A DNA stretch of 64,000 bases, taken from assembly GCF_004364155.1 (NCBI RefSeq), contig NZ_SOAZ01000001.1, positions 1-64,000 on the forward strand, written 5' to 3'. Source of the stretch: Fonticella tunisiensis. Lineage in GTDB: Bacteria > Bacillota > Clostridia > Clostridiales > Caloramatoraceae. The notes beneath the pieces are model-generated. The model worked only from the letters and a program-made list of their open reading frames with translations, had not been told where the DNA came from and did no database searches. Positions 8,880 to 16,655 of this stretch are shown in pieces; within the stretch, counting starts at the first letter, position 1; each line of letters starts with the position of its first letter. Position numbers and translations under genes: made by a program.

Positions 8880-9170
8880 ATGCCAAGGAAAATATAATTA
8901 TCTCGAAGGGGCAAAATATTACATTGTTCGTAGATGAAATAATAAGGAATATATATTTTAAAATGATAAACAAAGGTATTTATGTTAAAACACTTAAGAG
9001 TATAATAAAAAAATGTTATGAAATTCCAGCATACGCCGTTATGGATAACCATTACCACTTATTAATAAAGACTAATAAATCTACGATAAGAGAAATAATG
9101 TTCTACATTAATAATTTCCAGATATACATGTTAATGACAGATTAAATAGAACAGTAACTAAACTACTCTT
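8880..9170 (+). pseudogene. REP-associated (RAYT) Y1 transposase relic
   Basis: A degraded copy of a TnpA-REP, IS200-like HUH transposase. The start MPRKI (ATG 8880) and SRRGKILHC correspond to the usual family N-terminus. After a frame change comes LFVDEIIRNIYFKMINKG and then the diagnostic block AYAVMDNHYHLLIKT, which contains the HUH metal motif. The frame ends at 9145, and the following bases read on as DRLNRTV in another frame. The catalytic tyrosine region is lost. REP-like palindromes on both sides fit a RAYT origin. Confidence 0.75.
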
Positions 9171-9198
9171 ACGCAATAAAATAATCTAACTTTTCACT

Positions 9199-9219
9199 TG
9201 TAACGAGCCTGGCATTTTT
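9199..9219 (-). repeat. REP-like half-site
   Basis: Read on the minus strand this is TGCCAGGCTCGTTACAAGTG, the same core as at 9716-9759 and 12597-12611. It lies just after the RAYT relic. Confidence 0.6.
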
Positions 9220-9245
9220 TTGACGATAAAATATAATACGATGGA

Positions 9246-9640
9246 GTGTTTTTGAAAGCGGAAGAAAAAAGGAATCTTATATTAGGGGGGAACTTGTATA
9301 AGGTTGCTTTACTATCCTCCTTGGGTTATTCAGGTTCTGCCCCTGGATTTATGATGCTTAATGGATTTATTGTTTCCTACGGAACAGCTACTTTGGCTGC
9401 CTTTGGTATGGTAAATAGAATTAGTCCCTTATAATGCAGCCTTCTATGGGCATAGGAGCGGCCTTAACCTCAATCGTTGAGCAAAACCTTGGAAATAATC
9501 AAATAAACAGGGTGAAGGAAGCCTTTAAAAAATCCTTTATGCTTACAATTTATATCTCTGTGGCAGGATGTTTTTTATTACTAAAGTATTCTATGTCCAT
9601 GAAAATTGGACGTTTGTGGCTTGTAAGACTGCCTAATATA
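9246..9640 (+). pseudogene. MATE efflux transporter fragment
   Basis: Two adjoining frames read LGYSGSAPGFMMLNGFIVSYG and AAFGMVNRISPL, then (after TAA at 9432) QPSMGIGAALTSIVEQNLG, VKEAFKKSFMLTIYISVAGC and IGRLWLVRLP. This is the middle of a MatE multidrug/Na+ antiporter. The N-terminal half and the end are missing. From about 9640 the sequence becomes unrelated and runs into a REP-like hairpin. A frameshift near 9432 also separates the two parts. Confidence 0.7.
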
Positions 9641-9715
9641 GCCAAGGATATTTGGGATGGAACAGATTATTTGCCTCATGTTTTCCGTGAACGGTTATCT
9701 TCTATAACAAGGAAT

Positions 9716-9759
9716 AGTGCCAGGCTTGTGACAAATTTAAATGTTACAAGCCTGGCACT
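9716..9759 (+). repeat. REP-like palindrome
   Basis: AGTGCCAGGCTTGTGACA and TGTTACAAGCCTGGCACT face each other across AATTTAAA, giving a hairpin of about 18 bp with one mismatch. It is the best complete copy of the REP-like unit in the window and sits just upstream of the deacetylase gene. Confidence 0.8.
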
Positions 9760-9801
9760 GAGATACATACTATATAGGCAGAAATAGTATGGAGGCCTTT
9801 C

Positions 9802-10686
9802 ATGATAAAATATATTGTACAGCCAGGGGATATGATATACTCTATTTCCAGGAGGTTCGGCGTTTCTCTTTGTTCAATGTTTGCAGTAAATCCGGGCTTA
9901 ATTCCTGAATACTTCATGCCTGGAAGAAAAATAGTCATTACGGTGAATTTATACAGAGATGCTGTCTACAATATTCTTGGAACCACAACCAGGCTAACAG
10001 AGGCTCAAATGAGAAATATAGCGGCTGGGCGAAGATACATTGTTGAGCTCGCAAGGAAGAACCCTGGCGAAATATATATTAATGGTCCAACTACAAAAAA
10101 GAGGGTAGCCCTGACCTTTGTTGATGGGCCAGATTCATGGATAACGCCAAGGGTACTTGATATACTTAAAACTAATAATGTAAAGGCCAATTTTTTCTTT
10201 GTTGGTACTCAAATGGGATACTTTCCGGATGTTGTAAAAAGGGCATATAATGAAGGACACTTGATATTAAACCACGGTTTTAGTCATCCGCATTTTACTG
10301 AAATGGACCCTCAAGGCATAAAAAAACAGATTATATCTACTGAGGAAAAGATAGAAAGCATTCTGGGAAGAAGACCTTCGTTTGTAAGGCCGCCCTATGG
10401 GGAAGTGGACGAAAATGTCTTATCTACAGTAAGGGCAACAGGCAACAAAATTGTTATTTGGTCCATTGATACTATGGACTGGGTGCCAAAGGTTGATAAA
10501 CAAACGGTAGTGGAAAATGTGCTGAATAATGTGAGGCTCGGGGAAATCATTTTAATGCACAGCGGACCAGGACAAAGAATAGCTGTAGAGGCCCTGCCGG
10601 AAATAATAAGGGGATTAAGGGCAAGAGGTTTTAGCATTGTGGATCTCGGAGTAATGCTTGATGTTAATCCCTATAAGGAGACATAG
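9802..10686 (+). CDS. LysM-polysaccharide deacetylase (NodB fold)
   Basis: A 294-aa protein with an N-terminal LysM domain (residues 1-48, KYIVQPGDMIYSISRRFGVS) and a NodB-type carbohydrate esterase 4 domain (about 100-290). Such enzymes remove N-acetyl groups from peptidoglycan sugars. Motif 2 HGFSH, motif 3 RPPYGE, motif 4 DTMDW and motif 5 ILMHSG are all present. Motif 1 reads TFVDGP instead of TFDDGP, so the usual catalytic-base Asp is Val107 while the metal-binding Asp remains. No signal peptide is seen, as in some spore-coat LysM proteins. The start has GGAGG 8 nt upstream. It is monocistronic. Activity is doubtful unless the Val is tolerated. Confidence 0.88.
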   Translation: MIKYIVQPGDMIYSISRRFGVSLCSMFAVNPGLIPEYFMPGRKIVITVNLYRDAVYNILGTTTRLTEAQMRNIAAGRRYIVELARKNPGEIYINGPTTKKRVALTFVDGPDSWITPRVLDILKTNNVKANFFFVGTQMGYFPDVVKRAYNEGHLILNHGFSHPHFTEMDPQGIKKQIISTEEKIESILGRRPSFVRPPYGEVDENVLSTVRATGNKIVIWSIDTMDWVPKVDKQTVVENVLNNVRLGEIILMHSGPGQRIAVEALPEIIRGLRARGFSIVDLGVMLDVNPYKET

Positions 10687-10688
10687 CA

Positions 10689-10742
10689 ACGGCAGCCATA
10701 TAAGTTATATGGATAATTAAGTAATAACACATATGGCTGCCT
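10689..10742 (+). other. Inverted repeat after the deacetylase gene
   Basis: GGCAGCCATAT (10691-10701) pairs with ATATGGCTGCC (10731-10741). It starts within 10 bp of the stop codon and may end transcription, but no T-tract follows. Confidence 0.45.
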
Positions 10743-10809
10743 GTAAACGGCAAGTACTTTCCGTAAAATTTCGGAAAATAATTTCTGTGAATAATTTCCA
10801 ATTAATTCT

Positions 10810-11435
10810 GTGGGGCTAGTGTGAGGCTAGAGACAGTTAAGCATAAAAATCCCATAAATTCCAATGCGCAGCACACTATAATTTCAACTGAAACACTAAA
10901 AGTCGGTCAGATCAACAAAATCTGACTGACTTTTCCAATATGCGTTCAGCATGGGTACAAGCTTGTCGGTGAAAGTCCGACACGGGGGCTGATAGCGTCA
11001 ACCGTTAGCCTAAGACAAGGGTGTCCACTGTGAGGTGGAATCTGGAGGTTTTCAACTTTGAATAACTCAAATTAATTGCAGAGAAAGCAGACAACTCAAT
11101 ATAGAGGTCGCCTTGCGGAAGTAGAAGTGGAACTTCAAGGTAAGCAAGGGGCGCTGAGCAAGGATTTGGTGTTACCAAAGAGAGAAAGAGAAAATGAGGT
11201 AAAGGATGAATCCAGTAGTCTACTCGAAAGAATACTGTCAAGGGGAAATATGCTCATGGCATACAAGAGGGTAGTTGCTAACAAAGGCAGTCATGGGGTC
11301 GATGGTATGAAAGTCGATGAACTTCGAACATTTATCATAGACAAATGGCAGTCGGTTAAGCAAAAGCTACTGGAAGGTAGATATGAACCTGGAAATGTCG
11401 TTTCCCTTTTCATCAACCCCCGTTCTAACCTTTAG
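10810..11435 (+). mobile_element. Group II intron relic with truncated reverse transcriptase
   Basis: A structured 5' segment (about 10930-11050, including GGTGAAAGTCCGACACGG and a GTGTCCACTGTGAGGTGG stretch) precedes an open frame from TTG 11076. The frame shows the intron-encoded protein start: SLLERILSRGNMLMAYKRV, ANKGSHGVDGMKVDELR, KQKLLEGRYEPG. It then departs from the family before the YADD catalytic core and ends at 11435. The 5' RNA domains and RT N-terminus survive. The rest of the RT, maturase and domains V-VI are gone. The exact left boundary is uncertain. Confidence 0.75.
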
Positions 11436-11521
11436 CACCATTGCTAATGAGAGTTTAATTGTTGATATCGCTTAATTAACGAAATTTATTTTAGAACATG
11501 AATATCCTTTAGAAATTGTGA

Positions 11522-11585
11522 TATAATTACAATTTACTAACTCGTAAGTTACTAACTCACGAGTTAGTAAATCATGAGTTAGTAA
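11522..11585 (+). promoter_or_regulatory. Promoter -10 with four-half-site operator
   Basis: A -10 TATAAT (11522-11527) is followed by four copies of a 10-bp unit: TTACTAACTC at 11534-11543 and 11549-11558, and its inverse GAGTTAGTAA at 11561-11570 and 11576-11585. The inner pair forms a 22-bp palindrome. Placement just after the likely transcription start fits a repressor that blocks the polymerase. No candidate regulator lies next to it. The downstream ATPase gene starts at 11599. Confidence 0.65.
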
Positions 11586-11598
11586 AAGGGGTGTTATT

Positions 11599-12366
11599 GT
11601 GTTCATAGGAAGAGATTTTGAGATTAATACACTTAACAAACTTTATGAAGAGGATAAATTTCAGTATGTAGTTATATATGGCAGAAGAAGAGTTGGAAAA
11701 ACTACTTTGAATAAAGGAATTTTGTAAAAATAAACCCAATATCTTTTATGTTGCAGAGGAGTATAATGATAAGATAGCCTTTGAAAGCTTTTCTGATAAG
11801 ATTTTAACCCATTTTGACATAAAGGATTTTATTAGCAGTTTTGAATCCTGGGAAAAGGCATTTATGTATCTTGGTAAACATGCTAAAAATGAAAGGCTCG
11901 TTGTTGTAATAGATGAATTTCCCTATATAGTTAATTCTAATAAAAGCATACCTTCACTTCTCCAAAATTTAATTGACCATCATTTGAAGGATACCAAACT
12001 TTTTCTTATAATTTGCGGTTCATCGATGAGCTTTATTGAAAGCGTAAAAATAAAAAAATGGAGCTTCCATTTGTTTTTGAGAAGATAGGAAGATGGTGGG
12101 GAAATAATCCAGCTAAGAGAAGGGAAGAGGAGATCGATATATTGGCTATAAGTAAACAAAAGGCATTATTTGGAGAATGCAAATGGACCAAGGTTGCTGT
12201 CGATATGGGCGTTGTAAATTCTTTAATAGAAAAGAGCAGTATATTAAACTATTCTCAAAAATATTATGCGTTCTTTTCAAGGAGTGGCTTCACAGAGGAT
12301 GTAATAAAATTTGCAAAGGGGAGCAATAATATATTATTATTTGAGCTTAAGGATTTGATAGGCTAG
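11599..12366 (+). pseudogene. DUF234-type AAA ATPase (ATPase_2), frameshifted and deleted
   Basis: From GTG 11599 the product reads MFIGRDFEINTLNKLYEED and VVIYGRRRVGKTTLN (Walker A). A one-base shift near 11712 then moves to KNKPNIFYVAEEYND and LVVVIDEFPYIV (Walker B, DEFPY type), ending LIICGSSMSFIESV. After a large internal deletion near 12055 a third frame carries the C-terminal DUF234 nuclease-like domain: LPFVFEKIGRWWGNN, REEEIDILAI, ALFGECKW, which has a D/E-x-K arrangement. It ends at 12366. Intact members are about 450-470 aa, so roughly 200 residues are missing. Confidence 0.8.
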
Positions 12367-12596
12367 GGACAGATTGGACTATACTGATGAGAGTTTACCT
12401 ACTCACTTTATTTAAGGTATAAAATTTAATAAAATAATCTTTATCGTTTGTATATTTAAACAATATTTTAAACATAATGCCAAATAATGTTATAATATAT
12501 GTGAAAATTATGTAACATTTTGGGTGGATATTGAGGAGATGAAGCTACGCAGTTAAATGTTGAACAAAAGAAGTTAATACAGAAGAGAAGAAGAAT

Positions 12597-12643
12597 GCCA
12601 GGCTCGTGACAATTTAATAAGAAGACCCGATCAAAATATTTCC
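12597..12643 (+). repeat. REP-like half-site joined to a DUF2726 gene scrap
   Basis: ATGCCAGGCTCGTGACAATT (from 12596) is the REP-like core. Directly after it, the 23-bp match AGACCCGATCAAAATATTTCC (12622 onward) copies the DUF2726 gene at 6308-6330. The 12367-12739 gap also has, at about 12535-12585, a short stretch reading DEATQLNVEQKKLIQ that could be the first codons of a lost helicase (weak). No intact gene is present. Confidence 0.55.
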
Positions 12644-12739
12644 TAATATGGAGATAAAGTATTGTTATATCCGCCATATATTGTATAGCTCCATAGGAGT
12701 TAGCTTATTTTTGCACCCTTTGCTGACATCTATTTATAC

Positions 12740-13486
12740 TTATACACCTCTAGCATCTGCCGGCCATATGATTTTATGAAGCTGTAGACTTAACCTTACC
12801 CTTAGTTCATAATTTGAAAAATATTGATGTTTTTCTTTTAACACTTCTACAAGTTCTTCAGGCTTTATGAGACCATATGCCGGGGAAAAATTAATGACCA
12901 CCTTGTTTAAGACTAAAATATCTTTATATTTATCTATTACTTTTATGGCATAGGCTATATCTTCTTGGTTGCTTACTACAAACTTAAGCTCATCTCCTTC
13001 ATGCAGTTTCTCTAGATTTTCTTCAAAGATATTATATTTAGACATTCCGGAACCGGGACACTTAATATCTAGAGTGTAATATAGTACCTGAAAGCGATCC
13101 CCTTTCAAAAAACACTCCAGCTCTTCATTGCTGTACACAGGACAGCTGCCGTTGGTTTCTATTCTTACTTTAAATCCTTTTGAAGCTAAATAAAGTGGCA
13201 AATATCTCTTAGGCTTTTGAGGCTCTAACGGTTCTCCACCGGTACATATGATATCCTTGCATCCAAACTGTGATACCCTGTCAACAATCTCATCAGGAGT
13301 CATCATTTGATTGTTTTCACTAAACTCATCATAGCTGTAAGTGGTGTCACAATAACTGCACCTTAGGTTGCACCTTGCTACTCTAACAAAGGTTGTAATG
13401 GTCCCTGCTGATATTCCTTCTCCGGACACACTGTTGAATATCTCAACTACCGGTATGACTGTGCCTTTAAACTTATCCACTGTCAT
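12740..13486 (-). CDS. queE: 7-carboxy-7-deazaguanine synthase (radical SAM)
   Basis: Converts 6-carboxy-tetrahydropterin to 7-carboxy-7-deazaguanine in preQ0/queuosine synthesis. The radical-SAM cluster motif reads RCNLRCSYCDTTYSY, preceded by IFNSVSGEGISAG and followed by ICTGGEP. I chose ATG 13486 (248 aa) rather than the longer frame from 13543. GGGAGGAA lies just upstream, queD stops one base before this ATG, and families begin with this VVEIFNSV segment. It is the last gene of the minus-strand queC-queD-queE operon. A 59-bp piece of this gene is also found at 4991-5049. Confidence 0.93.
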   Translation of the reverse strand: MTVDKFKGTVIPVVEIFNSVSGEGISAGTITTFVRVARCNLRCSYCDTTYSYDEFSENNQMMTPDEIVDRVSQFGCKDIICTGGEPLEPQKPKRYLPLYLASKGFKVRIETNGSCPVYSNEELECFLKGDRFQVLYYTLDIKCPGSGMSKYNIFEENLEKLHEGDELKFVVSNQEDIAYAIKVIDKYKDILVLNKVVINFSPAYGLIKPEELVEVLKEKHQYFSNYELRVRLSLQLHKIIWPADARGV

Positions 13487-13487
13487 G

Positions 13488-13955
13488 TTATTCCTCCCGT
13501 ACTGCCGTTGCAAAGCTTGTGGGTGTCTCCCAAACTTTAACACTTCGTATTAGTATATCGTGTTTATCAAATTCATGGCTTAAGATTTCCAGGAAATTTC
13601 TTGCCATCTCTTCCGCTGTAGGCTTATATGTCACAGTAACAACTTTCCTGCCGTGTTTTCTTAATAATTCTGCTATTTCGTGTTCCAAGGAATCCGGGGA
13701 TTGGCACCAATACATGAATGCATGATCGAGAGGATCGATTATCTTGTCTTTTACTATGTTTTTTAGATGATTAAAATCTATAACCATACCTTCTTCTGAA
13801 TTTCCTGGAGAAGTTATTAAATCCTTGGATTTTCTTGTTACCTCAACTTGCATCTTGTAAGTATGCCCATGTATATTTTTACACAATCCTTCATGGCATG
13901 CCAGCATATGTGCCATATCCCATGTAAATTCTTTAGTAATTGATACGTTAACCAT
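13488..13955 (-). CDS. queD: 6-carboxy-5,6,7,8-tetrahydropterin synthase
   Basis: A 155-aa QueD (PTPS-II family), which makes 6-carboxytetrahydropterin from dihydroneopterin triphosphate. Zinc ligands are visible in WDMAHML and in [13 protein letters not shown]. The catalytic Cys segment ACHEGLCKN lies between them, and DFNHLKNIV and [10 protein letters not shown] are standard family blocks. Its start overlaps the end of queC by 8 bp, and its stop is one base before queE, so translation of the three is probably coupled. Confidence 0.94.
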   Translation of the reverse strand: MVNVSITKEFTWDMAHMLACHEGLCKNIHGHTYKMQVEVTRKSKDLITSPGNSEEGMVIDFNHLKNIVKDKIIDPLDHAFMYWCQSPDSLEHEIAELLRKHGRKVVTVTYKPTAEEMARNFLEILSHEFDKHDILIRSVKVWETPTSFATAVREE

Positions 13956-14633
13956 TATTATTTACCTCATATTTTATCGGATCTTCATATCCTGCCTCAT
14001 GGAAAGCCCTTAATCTTAATAAACAACTGTCACATACGCCACATGCAAGTTCTTCTCCCCTGTAACATGACCAGGTAAGGCTGTAATCTACCCCAAGCTT
14101 CATTCCAAGCTTAATTTCTTCAGATTTTTTCATATGAATAAATGGTGCATGTATTTTTATCTTTTTTCCATGCTCCACTGCAAATACTGTTCCCATATTT
14201 ATGGCATTTTCCATTGCATTAATAAATTCCTGCCTGCAATCAACATAACCTGAATAGTCAACCTCACTTACTCCGATAAAAATATCCTGGGAACCTATTG
14301 CCTCGGCATAAGATGCTGCATACGAAAGGATATCATGTTTCTTGCCGGAACATAGGTTATTGGTATGTCCTTTCTATTTTCATCACCTTCTGGAACGTCT
14401 ATATTTTTATCAGTTAATGCAGATCCTCCCCAGGCATCCATGTTTGTTTTAACAATAATATGCTGTTTTACTCCCGTTTTTTCTGCTAGTTTTGCCGCAC
14501 ATAAAAGTTCTTTATTATGCCTTTGCCCGTAATCAAAGGATATGGCATAAACTTCATAACCTTCTGATTTTGCTAAATATAAAGCTGCTGATGAATCTAA
14601 ACCGCCTGATAATAGAACCACTGCTTTTTTCAA
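13948..14633 (-). pseudogene. queC: 7-cyano-7-deazaguanine synthase, single frameshift
   Basis: QueC makes preQ0 from 7-carboxy-7-deazaguanine, ammonia and ATP. The N-terminal part has the PP-loop [13 protein letters not shown] and SFDYGQRH and goes as far as YVPARNM (14633 to about 14332). A one-base loss in what should read [16 protein letters not shown] shifts the frame. The rest then reads [33 protein letters not shown] (zinc site) and ends at 13948 in the other frame. Everything except that one base looks intact, so it may be a recent mutation or a sequencing error. The preQ1 riboswitch upstream and the intact queD and queE favour a functional operon until recently. Confidence 0.85.
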
Positions 14634-14801
14634 ATTAATTCATCCTTTCTTTATAATAACTGCCCTTTAGCTGCAAGTAACAGTAAAATGATAAAAATTG
14701 TCCGCAGTTCATGGTTGTTAGCTGGACGTTTTATATTGTTATTCTCAATTATTAAATCCAAATTCAAACATTTGCTATATCTGCCATGGAATTATTGCAA
14801 C

Positions 14802-14827
14802 AAAAAAAGGGACAAACCTGTCCCTTT
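14802..14827 (-). terminator. Attenuator terminator of the que operon
   Basis: On the minus strand AAAGGGACA and TGTCCCTTT form a hairpin followed by a T7 tract. It lies between the riboswitch aptamer and queC, at the position expected for ligand-induced termination. Confidence 0.85.
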
Positions 14828-14858
14828 GAATATAAATTATTACCTTTGTAGGTAATTT

Positions 14859-14900
14859 GCCCGTAGTTTTGTTTATAGACAGGATGGTTTCGAACTGTCT
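14859..14900 (-). promoter_or_regulatory. preQ1-I riboswitch aptamer
   Basis: On the minus strand GACAG (14899-14895) and CTGTC (14882-14878) form a 5-bp stem around the loop TTCGAAACCATC. The A-rich tail TATAAACAAAACTACGGG follows. This stem, C-containing loop and AACAAAAC tail is the H-type pseudoknot layout of preQ1-I aptamers. It is very close in form to the Thermoanaerobacter example as I recall it. A second small hairpin (ATTACCT/AGGTAAT, 14838-14855) and a terminator follow. It should reduce queCDE expression when preQ1 is plentiful. Confidence 0.82.
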
Positions 14901-14918
14901 TATTCAGTTATCTTGTCC

Positions 14919-14947
14919 ATTATAACATAAGGCAATGCTTTAATCAA
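14919..14947 (-). promoter_or_regulatory. Promoter of the que operon
   Basis: On the minus strand: -35 TTGATT, 17-nt spacer, perfect -10 TATAAT. The predicted start lies about 12 nt upstream of the preQ1 aptamer. Confidence 0.8.
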
Positions 14948-15009
14948 TGCGTTACATGAATGTATTGGTGTAAGCAAAACATCCTTAGAGCAGACATCTC
15001 CTTAAATAC

Positions 15010-15235
15010 CGAAGAGATGGAATCTGTGGAAAATCTCCAGAGAAGGCTGCTGAGGTATATGACAGGAGTAGTAGAAGAGTAATGGAGGTTTATACAACCA
15101 AGTCAGGAATACAATTTAATACTGATAATTTCCTTGATGGTTCGGATATTGGCAGGGACGGTGCAGTTTATAATAAAGAAGCGGCTTATGCTTTGAAACA
15201 CAGTATTTTCCTGGTCAATTGCAGTTTTTACATTT
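15010..15235 (+). pseudogene. Aldose 1-epimerase fragment
   Basis: One frame reads GKSPEKAAEVYDRSSRRV, MEVYTTKSGIQFNTDNFLDG and AVYNKEAAYALKHSIF. This is the C-terminal catalytic part of GalM-type epimerases (compare their VYTTEPGVQFYTGNFLDG). There is no start, and the beginning and end of the gene are missing. It lies between the que promoter and the end of uvsE and has no functional neighbour. Confidence 0.7.
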
Positions 15236-15251
15236 TTAATAATTAAATATG

Positions 15252-16211
15252 TTAATTTACTTCTATTGTTGCATCTCCAACCTTTTTAATATGGTCATAT
15301 CCTGATAAATCCTCCATTAGCTTAAAGACAGCTAAATCTTTATTTTTTGCTTCAAGCATAACGTCAAAGTTTCCAACTTTACCTCTAATACCATTTAAGA
15401 AGTTAATAAATTCCTGTGAATTTATATATTCATGATGGCTTCTTATTTCTTTTTCACATTTGGGACTTGAAAAATGGATTTTGGGATGAAATTTCTCATC
15501 TTTCCATGTGCTAAATATATCATCTATGATATCAATTAACTTATATTTTGAAGGATTACACATATCATGATGGATATCAACCACCATAGGTATTTTTAAA
15601 TTATTGCATATTGTTAAAACATCCTCAACATTATATATCTTGTCATCATTTTCTAGTATTAATCTTTTTTTAATTCTATCCTCAAGTTGGAAAAATCCAT
15701 CATAAAATCTTTTAATTGAGTATTCTTTATTTTTGTACATTCCCCCAACATGTATAACCATTTTATACTCATAACCAAGATTCATTAATTCAAACATACT
15801 GCAGTGATAGTCTAAATCCTTTATGGAAGCATCCATTACATCTTTTCTAGGACTATTTATCAGAGTAAAATGATCAGGATGGGTACTAACTCTTGAATTT
15901 GTCTCTTTGACAACACTACCCAGCTCTTGAAATTCACTTTTAAATATTTCCTTCCAATTCCAGGCCGAAAATTCAGGATGAGTTACCAAAGGAATAAGCT
16001 TTGATGTAAATCTATATAATTTTATACCATATGCATTGTTATATCTTAAAATTTTTATTGTGTTTGCAATATTCTGTTTAGCCAGGGATTCGACTTTAAC
16101 TTCCCAATGTTCTCTATCTATTTTTACAAGGTTTTTTAATGTTATTGTTTTATTGGGTGATAGGTCTTTTAGCTTCATTGATATTGCAACATAACCCAAG
16201 TTAATTATCAT
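15252..16211 (-). CDS. uvsE: UV damage endonuclease UvsE/UvdE
   Basis: A 319-aa TIM-barrel endonuclease of the UvdE family. It nicks 5' of UV photoproducts and starts an excision repair route independent of UvrABC. Conserved segments are INLGYVAIS, KILRYNNAYGIKLYRFTS, RVSTHPDHFTL, HVGGMYKNKE, LILENDDK, VVDIHHDMCNP and DVMLEAKNKDLAV, which hold the three-metal site His, Glu and Asp residues. The start has AGGAGG 8 nt upstream. Such genes are common in spore-forming Firmicutes. Confidence 0.94.
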   Translation of the reverse strand: MIINLGYVAISMKLKDLSPNKTITLKNLVKIDREHWEVKVESLAKQNIANTIKILRYNNAYGIKLYRFTSKLIPLVTHPEFSAWNWKEIFKSEFQELGSVVKETNSRVSTHPDHFTLINSPRKDVMDASIKDLDYHCSMFELMNLGYEYKMVIHVGGMYKNKEYSIKRFYDGFFQLEDRIKKRLILENDDKIYNVEDVLTICNNLKIPMVVDIHHDMCNPSKYKLIDIIDDIFSTWKDEKFHPKIHFSSPKCEKEIRSHHEYINSQEFINFLNGIRGKVGNFDVMLEAKNKDLAVFKLMEDLSGYDHIKKVGDATIEVN

Positions 16212-16366
16212 AAAAGTTTCCTCCTAAAATAACCCGGTATAGCGTTAAAAAATAGGGGTACTTTATATTATTTAACTATATTTTTTACTTCATTAGCCTA
16301 ACTTATGATATGCTTATGTTAAGGGGCCCTTAAGTTTTTATCATAGGTGTTACGTAAGTGTAAAAT

Positions 16367-16395
16367 AATCCCCACCTATTATATAGATGGGGATT
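16367..16395 (-). terminator. Terminator-like hairpin for a lost minus-strand gene
   Basis: AATCCCCATCTA and TAGGTGGGGATT (minus strand) pair around a short AT loop, with ATTATTTTAC following. It lies just after the stop of the gene tail at 16405. Confidence 0.6.
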
Positions 16396-16404
16396 AGCGT
16401 ATCA

Positions 16405-16510
16405 CTATTCTTGGTTAGAAACTCTGCAGTTGTAAGGTGATGTATCTGACCAAAGCAGCTTACCAAAATCAGCTTCAGATTCTTCCAAGAGAACCTTAAA
16501 GAGCTATCTA
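16405..16510 (-). pseudogene. C-terminal scrap of an unidentified gene
   Basis: The minus strand reads LFKVLLEESEADFGKLL and WSDTSPYNCRVSNQE and then stops at 16405, directly before a terminator-like hairpin. That layout suggests the true 3' end of a deleted gene. I cannot identify the family. The remainder of the 16212-16655 gap shows nothing I can name. Confidence 0.4.
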
Positions 16511-16655
16511 AGCAGATTTGCTTGGGCAAAGGAGCAATAATATTATTGTAAGCTGCCTGGAATTATGATAGTATAATGTACTTAGGATTTCCATAGAGTA
16601 TCCTATTTTTACAGATATAGAAAATGCCCCTAAAATAAGCTCATAGGGTGATACA

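Noticed and set aside
9802-10686. Deacetylase as a pseudogene because of the Val in motif 1
   Set aside because: The frame, start site and all other motifs are intact, so I kept it as a CDS and flagged the substitution.
11534-11585. Repeated TTACTAACTC units as a mini CRISPR
   Set aside because: There are only four 10-bp units in mixed orientation with spacers of 2-5 nt. It is an operator-like array, not repeats with spacers.
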